Shown here: positions 33,701 through 45,588 of the stretch, in pieces | How positions within the stretch are numbered: position 1 is the first letter of the stretch | Layout of the letters: each line of letters begins with the position of its first letter | NCBI RefSeq assembly: GCF_001653235.2 | Contig: NC_035794.1 | Coordinates: forward strand, 2,356,001 to 2,420,000 | Reading direction: 5' to 3' | Source: Pochonia chlamydosporia 170 | Lineage: Eukaryota > Ascomycota > Sordariomycetes > Hypocreales > Clavicipitaceae | DNA: 64,000 nucleotides | Translations under genes and position numbers: made by a program | Notes under the pieces: model-generated | The model's input: the letters and a program-made list of their open reading frames with translations, nothing else | Database searches by the model: none | What the model was told of the DNA's origin: nothing

Positions 33701-36599
33701 TACTCCAGCGGGACGGCGCCCGTCATGAACTTGCGGTTTCTGCCTCCGAGTTTGCCCAGAATTCTCATGGTGGTGTGGGCGTGGAAGTGGCTGTAGGGGT
33801 GAGGGCGCAGGTGGTTGAAGAGGGCAGTCATGAGCTCGTCGATGACGGGGGCCATGATGGGGTCGAGGTAGTCGGCGGTCAGGTTGTCGACACAGAGCTC
33901 GAGCGTCCGGAGACCCTGGCCGACGAGTTCGGTGCCGGCGCGCAGGGCGACGACCAAGGGCCGCATCAGGAAGCTCAAATGCGGCAGCAAGTGACTCAGG
34001 CGAGCCGGGACGGTCAAGCACAGCTCCACGTACAAGTCTCGCTCCGACGGCTTTCGTGCGGCCATGAGCAAATTGTTGAGGACATCCAGCAACATTTCCA
34101 ACAGGGGCAAAATCTGCTTGTACAGTTGCTCAAACTTGCCTCCGCCTATACTACGGAAGAGGGATCGCAGCAAAAGAAAGTAATTCATTGGCTCTTCCGC
34201 CTTTGTGGACAGCTCGATTGACTTGGTGACAATATTGACCACGTGTGGCAGGAGGACCTGCTCATTCTGCTGAGCAAAGAGGGTAACGGCCATGAACGCC
34301 AACTTGAAGAGTCGTAACAAGATGGACGATTTTTTGACGTCTGCCGAGCCCACCTCGTCGATGTGTTCCATGAGAAACTGAAGAAGCATGCCGCAAAAGC
34401 TAGGTGAAGTAGCCTCGCTTGCTAGGAAAAACTGGGGTATATGCAACAGGCCGGTGTGCTCAAAGATCATGTCGTACAGTCGTGGAATCTCTTGCTGAAA
34501 TACTTCGTGGAATGTGGCGGGATCAATGCAGTGAAAGACGGTGGCAAAGGTTTCCAACAGGTCCTTTTCCTCCTTGGTGCTCGACACCATGTAAAAGTTT
34601 GCCATGTACTCGACGGGGGACACGTACTGCGACTCGGCTGCCGGTTTCTCAATCTCGTAGTACCTAAAGACGTATGCGCCTTCTCTGAATAACTTGATAA
34701 TGACCTTGACTTCTTCCGCCGTAAAACCATAGGAGACGTCGGTCCAGTGCGAGGGCGCATTCTGGGGATCAATGGGCTTGCCGATATTACAGGTTCGCAG
34801 CTGGTAAAATGTATTCTTGAGCCCATTCATCAGGTTCCGGAATAGAAACTTGTTGTCCACCACGGGGTCAGCGCCTCGATCTCTCGGGTTGGATATCTTA
34901 ATGGGTACCGCAGAAAAGATGTCGGTCTCGTCCCAATCCGGTCGGGATTCCTTGTCGGCAAGATATGTCTCCTGGGTGCCCGCCTCGGCCTGGTACTGCT
35001 TTGACAGTTTAACAGCATTGGGATACTGCCGGTTCATGGAGGCAAACTTGTCGCCAATGGCATTTAGTATCATCATGAGGTAGTGTCTTGCATCCACCTT
35101 GTTTGGCAACTTTGCAATACATTCGGCCATGTTGAGCAACAGCTTGGCGCTCATGGTTTGAAAGCTGGTTCCAGGGAAGTTGTCCTGCAGGTTTCGGGTG
35201 TAGACTTCGACAGTTTTGCGAATCTGCTCTGGGCTCAGCGAGTCCCGGACATGGTGAATGAGATCAGCAAGCATGCTATAGGCCAACGGCCGCATGGTCT
35301 CGTAGACTGTCAGGCCATCACCGGTGAGTGTTCGTTCATCAAGCAGCTCGTCAATCTTTGGCAAGAAGATCTTTCGAAAGTTATAGTTGATGATGTGTCG
35401 AATGGCTATCAATAGCTCCTTTCTCGTGCCAGACTTTTCCCGAGGGCAATCTTTTAGCAGACGTACCACGACTTCCGGCAAGGTGGGCAAAAAGTCGTTT
35501 AGCTGCTGTGAGTACTGGCGAAGTAGGTAGGCCAGAAAACTCATCGTCTTGACCTGGGCCGTGATAAAGTCGCCATAGGCAGCCCGCTGCTCTGCTTTTA
35601 TTCCGTGACTAACACCCGTGTGAATCTGACCCCTGGCAGCAGCCTCTGCGTGCGCCTGCTTTTGGGCGCTCGCCTCAATGAGCAGGACTCGCTTGATTAA
35701 TGGCACAAATGCCTTGACATTTTGCGGAACGGCGGCGCGATACACCTGAAATATCGAAACGACGATTATGGGGCACTCGGATAACACCTTAAACGACTGC
35801 ATCCCCTTGAGCAGTGGTCGATTTTGCTGCTGGGGGTCGGCCCCCAGGTCTGATACCGACGCCACTGGCGAACCAGGTCGAGGAGACTGAAAATTTGTCT
35901 GCGAGCCGCCTGGCGTTGACGGCGCGCCAGGTTGTGACGCGGCGGATGGAGCGACACTGTCGAGTTGTTCCCTGACGACTTTTTCCATCTGCTCAAACAG
36001 CTCCTGGATTAATGACAGGAACGGCTGTACCTTTCCTTGAAGAACCTTAAACTGGTGGCGCATAACGTCCGATGTCACCTTTACGCAGAGTGTAGCAATT
36101 TCTTCATTGTCGGTGCGAACGAGCTGCATTAATAAGTCGACTATTTCTTCCGCGTACGGTTCAAAGGGTTCCACTGGGGAATTCGTCGTGGGCAGCCGAT
36201 GGAGGACTTCTAAAATGCAATGGCGCAGTTTCTGTTCTCTGGGGTTAGATTTGTTTCTTGCTGGAATTATTGCCGTGGCAATGGTCATGGCACAAACCTG
36301 CTCCGGTGAGTTGCTTTGGAAGATGCATGGTCCGCGGAGGATGTTGATGAAGATTGGCATCAACCTCTTGAGAAACGGTGTGTATATCGGTCCACTGGTG
36401 TAGTGTTCAAGGCTGTCGCGCAAGGTGGTCGCCGCCTCGAGTTTGAGTCTAGCATCTACAGCCAGAGTCAACATTAGCAATAGGTCGTCGAGCCGTGGGT
36501 GGCCACGGAGAATAGCACAAGTCACAATCGTCTTGTCGTCGTACCTATATCAGCTGTGCTGAGTCGCTTTACGACATCGTCAATAGTGGTTCCCGACAT
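24737..36599 (-). CDS. TRA1: SAGA/NuA4 activator-binding pseudokinase Tra1
   Basis: Exons are 36545-36599 (18 codons plus one base), 25501-36455 and 24737-25423; introns are 89 and 77 bp. The protein has about 3,898 aa, in the usual range. Tra1 is the giant nuclear scaffold of the SAGA and NuA4 histone acetyltransferase complexes that contacts transcription activators. It is a PIKK relative without kinase activity. About 2,500 residues of HEAT-type helical repeats are followed by a FAT domain (roughly 2,650-3,200), an Ala/Thr/Pro-rich linker (about 3,275-3,355), the pseudokinase region (about 3,500-3,860) and a short FATC end (CDALWMPYL). The last intron has a tandem NAGNAG acceptor, so one Gln may be included or skipped. 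Most of the protein is one uninterrupted 10,955-nt exon. The gene is divergent from the cyclotransferase-like gene. Confidence 0.97.
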
Positions 36600-37484
36600 G
36601 GCTGCATCATCGGCGTCCACGAGCCGCAACTGTTTATTCCATGCGAAGGGGTTCCGCGGTGCTGCTGGTCAGCTTCGAGAGAGCAGGTTATTCGCAACTT
36701 GGTGGATCGCGAAAGCTGCCTCGTCCTCACGTCGCCAACAGTCCCACCCGCAGCAGCGTGCTTTGGAAGTAGGGGAATCTTGTGCCTTAATAAAACAAAA
36801 TAATAAGAAAAGGAAAGAAAGGTTGCACGATCTCAGGTTCGATAGGTGCAAAGGTATGGTTCGGATGCGAGGAAGTTGTCGTTGGGACGCACCGAGTTTT
36901 TGCTTGGCTGCAGCTCAAATCTGGAGGACGAGGGACTGAGGCGACTCGCGTTGAAAATTAGAGAAGCATCGAATCCGGGGGGCAAGGCCGCCAATTCCAA
37001 TGGCGCTAGGAGGTGTAGCAACATTGATCCGGCACTAGGGCTGCACACGCCCCTGCTGTGTGGGGTGAATGCAGCATATCTTATCTTATCAGAAACCAGG
37101 CACCAGAGTGGGATTGCTACCCTACAGCAACGACCGATGAGAGATTGCCAGGATTACCTACTGCTTTCGGCGTCGGTGCGGTGGTGAGTTCTTGATGATG
37201 TGCCTATAGTTTGTTCAATCTTGAATCATTCATAAAGAGACAGCAATAAATACAGTCGCTGTATGCATCAGCTTGGTTACACGCCTACCCCACTATCTCC
37301 GAATCGGAAGGTGGGTAGGCACTTTGACGATGTCGGAACTAAGTAGACTCCACGCATCACTTTCGATGTTCCCAAACATGCCACTACCATAACCTTTACT
37401 CCTCATCAACCAACCTCTTCGGCCCCGTGGTCTACACATATCAAACACTTTTACTCGCTAATTGACGAATTAACCGCCGTCACA
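36600..37484. other. Divergent promoter region between TRA1 and the cyclotransferase-like gene
   Basis: These 885 bp contain the leaders of both genes. No coding or RNA feature is supported. Confidence 0.55.
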
Positions 37485-38174
37485 ATGAGCGGAGAAGGCA
37501 CGGCATTCGTATATGGTAAGAAGGAGCCATGCCACAATGGGGGCCCTGACGTTGCATAAACTGACACGCCACAGGCACTTTGGTGAGACATGCAAGTTCG
37601 CCGACTATTGCAAATGCTAACAACATCCAAGATGGCCCCCGAGGTCTTCTTTAGTGTTTGCTACGGGGATAAAGAACCGCCACAAGCGATCCGCAATCTA
37701 CATACGTTCACACCCGCAATTCTCGAGGGTTACTGCCGCCACAGAGTGCAACTCGCTGACTATCCCGCCGCTGTCCCGGAGAGTGGACGGGAGATTCGTG
37801 GCATATACGTTACGGGTCTGACTGATGCCAACATGGAAAAACTAGATTACTTTGAAGGCGCAGAGTACGAGCGACGGACGGTCGAGGTGCGCCTGCTGGG
37901 CAAGGATGGAGAGGCGGACGTTGGTGGCCCAATGAAGAGGGCGTCGGTGTACGTTTTCTTGAAGCCAAATGACATCGAGAGGCGTGAATGGGACTTTGAG
38001 GAGTTTCGCCGGGACAAGATGAAGCTCTGGGCTCGTGGCGACTGGGCATTTGGTACGTTTGTTTTCCTTTTCTTCTTTTTAGGTATAGAACGATGCTTGC
38101 TCTGGTGTGCTGAGGTTGCTAACCATTTCGACCAAGACGACGACGACAAGGCTTCGGTAAAGTGCACAGCTTAA
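37485..38174 (+). CDS. Gamma-glutamylcyclotransferase-like (AIG2-like) protein with an 8-nt microexon
   Basis: Exons are 37485-37515, 37575-37582, 37632-38052 and 38137-38174; introns are 59, 49 and 84 bp. The product has 165 aa. The fold is the AIG2/GGCT beta-barrel, whose members cleave gamma-glutamyl amines or peptides to release 5-oxoproline. The N-terminus MSGEGTAFVYGTL carries the substrate-binding YGTL motif, followed by MAPEVFFSVCYG, the PAILEGYCRHRV strand and YFEGAEYERRTVEV with a candidate catalytic Glu. YGTL is only restored if the 8-nt exon encoding the end of G, T and L is spliced in; skipping it shifts the frame. The last intron is a multiple of three and open, so retention would keep the frame. 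The substrate is unknown. Confidence 0.85.
37575..37582 (+). other. 8-nt coding microexon
   Basis: GCACTTTG is bounded by an acceptor CACAG and a donor GTGAGA. It completes the Gly codon and adds Thr-Leu of the conserved YGTL motif. Confidence 0.75.
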
Positions 38175-38287
38175 TCTGGTATATCTCGCCGTTGTTTAGA
38201 CGTAAGGGGGCTCCAGGTACTTGGGGAAATTGCTCACGGCCCAACAATCAGCATGGAGCATGCTGAAAGATGGTCGAGCGTGTCAGA

Positions 38288-38424
38288 GATACTCTGTGAG
38301 AATAAATGCGGCGGAACTGGCAGGCATTCAATGGAGAATACCCGAGAGAAGCGTCTATCGTCGTGAGGCGGTGATGTGAGTGAAGGGTCCGGATACTTCG
38401 CGAGAACAAATACGGCGGAACTGG
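38288..38424 (+). repeat. Degenerate 33-bp direct repeat pair
   Basis: Copies at 38288-38320 and 38392-38424 match at 28 of 33 positions by eye. All five differences are transitions, and two fit CpA to TpA change. Confidence 0.55.
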
Positions 38425-40818
38425 AGCACCGGAAGAAAGCTGCGGTTCGAAATACCAAGACGATTGCGTCGCTGAGAGGGCGACGTCTTTCCTGCGGGGT
38501 GAGAATCTCGGAGGCTGCTCTGTCAAGAAGGGGCTGGCAGGAGAGGGATCCTAACATCTCACAACCCCCAACTTATTTTAGAGTTGAAAGCAATCTTGGG
38601 TGCCAAATGCAGACTGACCGGGGATCAAGCTACAGCCAGGCCCTTTTTGTAGACTACCTCAATCAAATTTTATTCTACTGCTTTCGCCCACAATACACGC
38701 GAGGTGGCCACAACCTTGTGCCACAAGAAACATGTCTAGTCCCTTACATGTCACGGTCAACGATATGCCCCAATCTCCCGCCATGGAAAGCTGTCTGGAC
38801 GTAGAACTGAAGGAATGCGAGATGCAACGCAGCTCGGTCTGATGAATTCTCCGTCGTATAAACTGCAAACACGCCATTCAGCGTCAGGCGGGCGGTCAGA
38901 GCAAAACGGCAGGGTCACTTGATTAGGCAGGGAAAGAACTGCCTGTTGCACATGCATCCAAGGTGATATTGCCAACAGCCGGCCGCAGCGTGTCAAAAGG
39001 GTCAGGCGGTAGAGGTTGGCCATGATGACTTCAACTTGAAACCTTAATCAACCTGTTGCTCTGTGCCCACGCTGCCTGAACTATTTTCTCCTGCCAGCGT
39101 CAGCAACCGCCATTTTGATGCCTGGACTGCAGGTCGGCAAACTGAGATACGTGGACATTCGCCAAAGCACATGTACAATCCGTCGAAATGCTGGCATTGA
39201 ACGTCGAAACGTCTCTGAACAAGGGGCATTCCTCGTCTTGTTCAAGCTTGAGTGGTCGAGGCACACGTATCTCCCCAAGTCAGCTCCTGGGTGGAACGCG
39301 TCGAACGTCGCAGTATGTGTGATGCTGCAGAGTCACCTCCTTACAGCTTGACGAAGCACGGCACAAACGAAACATGGTTTAAGGGTGTCAAGAACGTGCT
39401 GTGCAGCTTGAAACCTTGACCAGCATAAAGTCTGGTACGAAGTTGCTTACCTCCAAGTACTGGTTGTGTGTGGCTGCGCCCCGCTGATGGACCACGGACG
39501 GCATTCCAAGCTCAACTCGAACCCCTTGACCCTGCGTCCACAGAGAAGATGCAGGGAGAAGATTCGATTGGATGCAAGTATTCCAGATCGTTTTGCAGAT
39601 GAAGGATTCACAGAACCGACCATGGAACGACCTGCCGTGCAGCCCACGTCATTGTCCGTTCCGGTAGACGGGACGGGCGGCATGGAGCCACCTGAAAGGC
39701 ACCCAAGCTGGCAAACAAACCCGAGAACAACATTACCACTTACAAGTATGTTCATCGAAGCAAAGACGCCGACCTGGTGAACAGTCAGTTCTGGCCAATT
39801 CCCAGCTCGTGTTACGAAGCGAAGCGCGACGCACAGACAAACCATTTCGTCAACCTGAACTACTTGGCATTTCTTTGCACTTCTGCTCGTTGGGTTTCTG
39901 GTTTCTGCGCTAGCGTGTTTGTCTTTGCGCAACAAGCAATTGCAGACAGAGTGCCTGCATGTCCCAAATGCGAGGAGAAGAAAGAAAAAAAAAAGGGAGG
40001 GAAGAAGCAAAAGTGGTACCAGCTTGGAGGATCCAAACTTCTTCCTGCTGGTTGAGGCGTTCTGTTCTGCCTGGCGGGTTGGCAGGGTTAGCTCACCAGA
40101 GTCCAGAGTCCAGACTCACCAGACTCAACCGTGCAGAGTGCAGCTGACATGTTCCCAGCGTTGAAGGGTGACATCTGGACGAGCTTTGACTGATAGATTT
40201 CGAACCAGCCATGTCGCCTCATAACCAGACATCAAAAAGGGTCAACTGTCCATCAGTGAGGATTTCGCTCTTCGCTCTTGCTATTGGCTCCCCTGAATGC
40301 AGTGGAAGACAGCAACGAGCTGCATCACGGCGCACATGAGCATTTGGTCCTGACATGGTCGATCCCAAACAAGCATCCCTGATGAATGGTATTGTTCCTT
40401 GAATGGGGGCCGGCGGTCGAATCATTGCTGGTTGTTCAACTCCGCGTCTTGGCCACGCCGTGTTCGGTTGAACTGAGTGGCTGCGGCAAGGGGCAGGCTC
40501 AGGCATGGCGGTCGGGAAAGGCTAACTTGCTGGGGGTTCGAACTGATCTGATTGGATGCCACGGTTTTGCTTTGGGGCGACAAAATGTGACATGGACTGG
40601 CCCTCAAATTCTGGAGGCGAACCGAACCAAGAAAGGGCAAACGAACAGCAGCCTTTGTTTGGACGCTGAAATAAGGAGATGAACATCTGCAAGTGCAAGG
40701 ACCCTTTCCTGTGTCATACAAACGATCTACGACACATCATCAACAAAGTATGAACATCCAGGGATTGTTTGCACAGCTCATCGCTGGCTTTGCAAACGCC
40801 CCAAAAATGTGCCGCGTC

Positions 40819-40835
40819 AAAAAAAAAAAAAAAAA
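40819..40835 (+). repeat. A17 homopolymer
   Basis: An uninterrupted run of 17 A in non-coding sequence. Confidence 0.9.
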
Positions 40836-42227
40836 CTTCGAACTGACAGGCTAACGGGAATTACGTTTCTTTTTGCGAACTGGCAGATGGCCGCAAACTC
40901 GATTCAGATGAAGACGGATCCAGTGGCCGTTGGCGAGATGGGCTCTTGCAGGCCGAATCGCTGCGGTTCTTGTCTCTTGTCCTCCACTGACCGCTCTGGC
41001 GCGCGACATCCAATGTTCACTTCCCCGTGCGAGACCCGTCCTGAAAGTCAATGCTTGTCTCTTGGAATCGAGATGCTTATTGGTGGCTGACCTGCACGCC
41101 ATCCCGGCTGCTCCATCGGATGGCTATCCACATGGTGCCGCTTGTCTGCAAGCCAGGTTGAGGCTCTGAAACCATGGGCCTCCAATCCCCATCTCCAACG
41201 TCACGTCAACATGGTGGTGCCCCCTGACAGATCTCCAAGACTCACCAGACAGACATTGGTGGAGATGCAGCTTCGCGCCTGTGATTCACTGGCCAAGACG
41301 CCCTACAGCGTGTTCGGCGCATCATCGCCGGGATTCCATCAAAGGGTGACTGGTGTTGAATGAGGAGAGATGGGACGATCACTGAGTCGTTTCTGAGCCT
41401 AGCACTCCACTCCGTGCTTTTCGGCCCTTGGTTCAGTCCAATGAACCTCAGTTTATGGGAGGTCCCGGGATATGTTCTTTTACCCACCATGTTGCCATGT
41501 TCGTCGCTTGTTTGGAGACATGGTGTGTTGAACAACCACCAAGCAGGCGAGTTCGGTTGTGCTGTGGAACACACAGTCTGGTCGTCTTGGTATAAGACGG
41601 TTTGTGTCCCCCAACCTTCAAGCAGCGCTCTTTTCTCATCTTCAGCGTGCATCGGCCATTCAGTCGTTTTCTTCAAGGTGGTTGTCATCGAGACAGCTGT
41701 CATTCCTTCTCTTCTTCTCCAATCTCTTTTTTATTTGCCCTATGCCAAGGCTAGACCTGGCTTGCTTCAATAGACAACCCCATCCGATTTCTCTGGTTTA
41801 GAAATCGAAGGCGTTACCGTTTCGCAACACCTTGTACTACAGACCGCTGGTACATTCACTTTTGTAAGCTTAGTCCCCTTGGCCCAGGTAGGAAGAGACA
41901 AAGCAAACCGCCAATCTTGGCTTACCATGACGGATGCACCACTTTGCGAACCATCGTCACATCTGCCGCCATGGGTCGACGTTTGGTGTACATGATCGGC
42001 CTGGGAAACTTGCTCTCTTTTGAGCTTGCTACACGTTTTACGCGATGCTAACCTTGGTTGTGAGTATAGTACACTTTGCGCATTTACTCTCTCTTGGGTC
42101 TTGACGACACTTGTTTCTCAAGGCTCACTGTACCATTCGTCTCGACGACACGTTTCTTCTTCTTCAAAACCTTTACTTCCCGAGTCTATCGTCTGGCACG
42201 TTCAAGATTCACGCCGCTTCCCTCAAA

Positions 42228-43463
42228 ATGTTTAAGAAGATTGTCTTGGCCGGCATGGTCGCCTCTGTGAGCGCCCACATGAAGATGTCCAACCCTGCTC
42301 CCTACGACAATGACAAGTTGACCAACGGGCCCCTTGATGCCAGTGGTAGCGATTTTCCCTGCAAGAATCCCAACTACGCTGTACTTCCATCCACGGCCAA
42401 TAGTTATGCCCAGGGAAGCAAGCAGACCCTGAAGTTCCTCGGCACTGCCGTTCACGGTGGCGGCTCATGTCAGCTCTCCCTCACAACCGACGAAAAGCCC
42501 ACCAAGAACTCTGTATGGAAGGTTATCAAATCCATCGAAGGAGGCTGCCCGGCAAAAGATGCCGCAGGGAACTTGGCGGGCAACAGCGCTGCGATGCCCG
42601 ACCCATTCACATACGACTTTACCATTCCCAAGGACCTGCCCGCCGGCAAATACACCCTGGCCTGGACCTGGTTCAACAAGATTGGCAATCGTGAAATGTA
42701 CATGAACTGTGCCCCCATCAGCATCACCGGCTCCGGCGGCTCCCAGAGCTACCTGGGTGGCTTGCCGGACATGTTTGTCGCCAACATTGGCAACGGCTGC
42801 GGGACCAAGGACAGCACGGATTTGAAGTTCCCCGACCCCGGCAAGGACGTTGACCAGTTTGGCCTCAAGACCTCTGCAGCTTTGGCACCGCCCACGGGCA
42901 ATTGCAAGGCTGGAGGCGGCGGCGGCGCTCAGCCTACGGGCGGCGGTTCTCAACCCCAACCCACGTATGCTCCTCAACCTACCTCGGCTCCCCAGCCGAG
43001 CCAACCTCCTCAGCCGAGTCAACCTGCCGGCGTCAGCAACAGTATTCCCGGTGGTGTGTTTGTGACCGTGAGCCAGGGTCAAGGCCAGAATCCCAGCCAG
43101 CCTGCTCCTACTAGCCAAGCACCCGCTCCCACGAACCAAGCACCCGTTCCTACCGACAACGCCCCGCCGCCCAGCCCTACCAACGGCGGCAGCGGTCCGG
43201 CTCCCACAACCGGGACTGGCGGCGGCAGTGGAGGTGGCGGTGGTGCAGGGGGCTTCGCCGCAGGAACTGCTTGCACTTCCGAGGGCATGTGGAACTGCAT
43301 TGGCGGAACCTCTTTCCAGCGCTGTGCCGCTGGTGCTTGGTCTGCGACTCAGAATGTTGCCTCTGGAACCAGCTGCACTCCCGGACAAGGCGCTGAGCTA
43401 AAGGTGTCCGGAGGCCGGGCGAGCAAGCGCCGCCTCCGCCGCGGCTTGCGGTTCTCGTTTTAA
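42228..43463 (+). CDS. Secreted AA11-type lytic polysaccharide monooxygenase with C-terminal Cys-rich module
   Basis: This is a single exon of 411 aa. The signal peptide (residues 1-16) ends in SA just before His17, which would become the N-terminal copper-binding His after cleavage (HMKMSNPAPY). The second His of the copper brace is His76 in AVHGGGSCQ, and NREMYMNCAPI supplies the buried Tyr region. Together these are the hallmarks of AA11, the fungal family of chitin-active copper monooxygenases. After the catalytic domain (to about residue 225) comes a Pro/Gln/Ser/Thr linker, then a Gly-rich stretch and a Cys-containing module (GTACTSEGMWNC ... GTSCTPG) resembling the chitin-binding CBM19/X278-type modules. 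The last residues are strongly basic (SKRRLRRGLRFSF). The start at 42228 is chosen because it places His17 after a normal signal peptide. Confidence 0.88.
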   Translation: MFKKIVLAGMVASVSAHMKMSNPAPYDNDKLTNGPLDASGSDFPCKNPNYAVLPSTANSYAQGSKQTLKFLGTAVHGGGSCQLSLTTDEKPTKNSVWKVIKSIEGGCPAKDAAGNLAGNSAAMPDPFTYDFTIPKDLPAGKYTLAWTWFNKIGNREMYMNCAPISITGSGGSQSYLGGLPDMFVANIGNGCGTKDSTDLKFPDPGKDVDQFGLKTSAALAPPTGNCKAGGGGGAQPTGGGSQPQPTYAPQPTSAPQPSQPPQPSQPAGVSNSIPGGVFVTVSQGQGQNPSQPAPTSQAPAPTNQAPVPTDNAPPPSPTNGGSGPAPTTGTGGGSGGGGGAGGFAAGTACTSEGMWNCIGGTSFQRCAAGAWSATQNVASGTSCTPGQGAELKVSGGRASKRRLRRGLRFSF

Positions 43464-45588
43464 GTGTGCCGACGTGCTACGAGGGCGGTTAAAGTTGAAG
43501 TTCGTGCCCAAAGACGAGCGGGACGAGCATCGAGGGACTTGTAGTGTCTGGTAGAAACTTGTTCCAAGGAAGGGCTCAGTTGACTTGAAGCGCCTCTAGT
43601 TCAACACGCAATTCATGTATATCCTTCTTTTTTATTGTATATTGGTTGGGAGACATATCGTTGGGGTTTGTTATCCGTTGATGTAGCCCGTGTAAGGAGA
43701 CCTAGTTGAATGAATACAGCATGCATACCCTTGCCTGCCAATGTCTGAGGTTGACAATGAAATTTCTGAAAATGTGGAGGTGACATATCAAGCACTCTAG
43801 AGTTTGGCCCCAACGAGAGATGCGGTGCAGTTTGGTTTGGGCTGGCTCCAATGCAAATACACGGCATACACGTTTGAGTAAGAGACATGTCTACTAGCTG
43901 CGGGGTGATTGATTGATTGATGTCTTGCTCCCTCGGTGTTGATACGCTGGCCACGAAACCTCACACAATTCCAGGTGAGGAGCACATTCATTAATCCTTT
44001 TTTTTTTTTTTTTTTTTTGATTACAGCAAGTCGCTAGAGGCCAAGTACCCCGTTCGACGGCATCATCCGCTGTCTACCGAGAGCTCATTCAAAATGGCGC
44101 ACCTCGAAGCAGCCCGGCTATTGATCCCAAAATACGTAGGTAGTCAACATGAGTGCGGAAATCGCCCGGTGCCTCCCCGTCAGGTACACAGCTCCTCGTC
44201 CAGGAGCTTCTCAACACCCGCAAGCAAGGTCTGACCATGCCGACCAGATGGCATACTTGAGCAGCCATGCGGGTTTGATTTAATTCTTTCCTTTTGTGCG
44301 GCATCTATTGACAATACTTCTCAGAGCATGGGGCGCGGCGTGTGTGTGAGCCAAGGGTGTAGGGGAGGATGGTTGAGGCTTAGACTATCTCAGGTTTGTC
44401 GCGATATCATGACAGAGCCAACAATTGGCTCTAAGCAAAGAAACACAGGTAGATTCTAGCTAATGTAACTGTACTTTCCCTTCGCTTAGAAAGATGGCAC
44501 GTGGTTTGGGATACATGTCATGGAATAATGATGCAAAGAATATATCAAGCAAATGTTGAATTTGACTATTTGACTGACTACTTAGATAGTTGATGTTGAA
44601 TCTTTTCACCTCGGTCCAAGAGTCCATGCCGTGCCGTTTGCCACCTTTTGTGCCGGGTAAACTCTCAGTCTCACATTAACATCGCCTTGAATTGTAACAC
44701 TCATGATCCATCCAGCAACCTTCCTCCTCCCTTCAAACCACCACCGACAAAGTTTCTTGCACCTTCATCCCCGTGGTTGAAAACCCTAGCCTTGGCCGGG
44801 AAGAAAAAGCCAACCGGTGCAAGCGGGACAACAAGGTTTCCCGCACTTGCTTGCTCTTCCCAGTAAGCCGCTTACGAGCAGCGCGCAGTGTCGTCCCACG
44901 GATCGCAGCAGTCGCCAAGTCTCCAAAGCTCCACAGGAAACCACAATTTGCAGTTTGCCCCCGCGTAGGTGAGGCAGACGTCGGGTGTCCAAAGGGTTTT
45001 GTTACTGCCCAAGTTGCGTGGTCCGCGGGTTCACATGCACGCGGCGGTTGAAATGTGATGATGCTTTCTGGGAGTCTGGCTCGTACTCCATACGTTAATC
45101 GGTGCTGGCCAGCAGTCATGTGTGGACTACTCTGCTGATACGGCGTAGACTTCCATCAATGCATCCCTATCCCATCCGCGGCAGGTGCATGACATTCAGG
45201 ATCGAACCCCTCATGTCGTCGTGGGCTGGGGACTCATCCCGGCCACCGCTTGCTCACCCTTCGCTGGACAAGTCGGCATTCCTTCATCACCTTGGCTAGC
45301 TGGCTTCGTTTTCGTCGAGAATCATACTGTATCATTGCTGACTATTATCCTTTTCTATCTCTACTCTAAAACGAACTAACTCGGCATTCTCGCCAACGTC
45401 AACCACCAGCAGCACCAGTATCAGCCCCCGGCGGATATACCCTCCGTCCTCTTGAGGAGCAGTGTTGAACTGCCCAGCATACGTCGAGACATACCATGTT
45501 GACCACGATCTCAAGGAAAACCTGTATACTTCCAAATCCTGCAACTAACACACTGTTCCTCCAAAATTGAGACAGATTGACGGGGTTC
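43464..45588. other. 2.1 kb gene-poor region downstream of the AA11 gene
   Basis: No gene is supported. It includes a T21 run (43998-44018). Open frames are short and of random composition. Confidence 0.55.
43998..44018 (+). repeat. T21 homopolymer
   Basis: An uninterrupted run of 21 T in intergenic sequence. Confidence 0.9.

Larger units (their letters stand above)
38175..42227. other. 4 kb gene-poor region upstream of the AA11 gene
   Basis: No coding exon is convincing. Visible content is a 33-bp degenerate direct repeat (38288-38320 and 38392-38424), an A17 run at 40819-40835, short GTCCAGA/CTCACCAGA repeats near 40092-40130, and a pyrimidine-rich stretch before 42228 that is probably the leader of the AA11 gene. 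A frame starting in a poly-A tract near 40010 (minus strand) mimics a signal peptide and was rejected. Confidence 0.55.

Noticed and set aside
39447..40010. 187-codon minus-strand frame with an apparent signal peptide (LFFFFLLLAFG)
   Set aside because: The hydrophobic start is a translation of a poly-A/poly-T tract, the frame begins at a non-ATG codon, and the rest shows no family features.
40092..40130. GTCCAGA and CTCACCAGA short repeats, possible small array
   Set aside because: Only two or three imperfect short units with no regular spacers; not a CRISPR array or a significant tandem repeat.
45180..45210. TTCGA-containing segment resembling a tRNA T-loop
   Set aside because: The flanking bases do not form a T-arm stem and no acceptor or anticodon arm is found on either strand.
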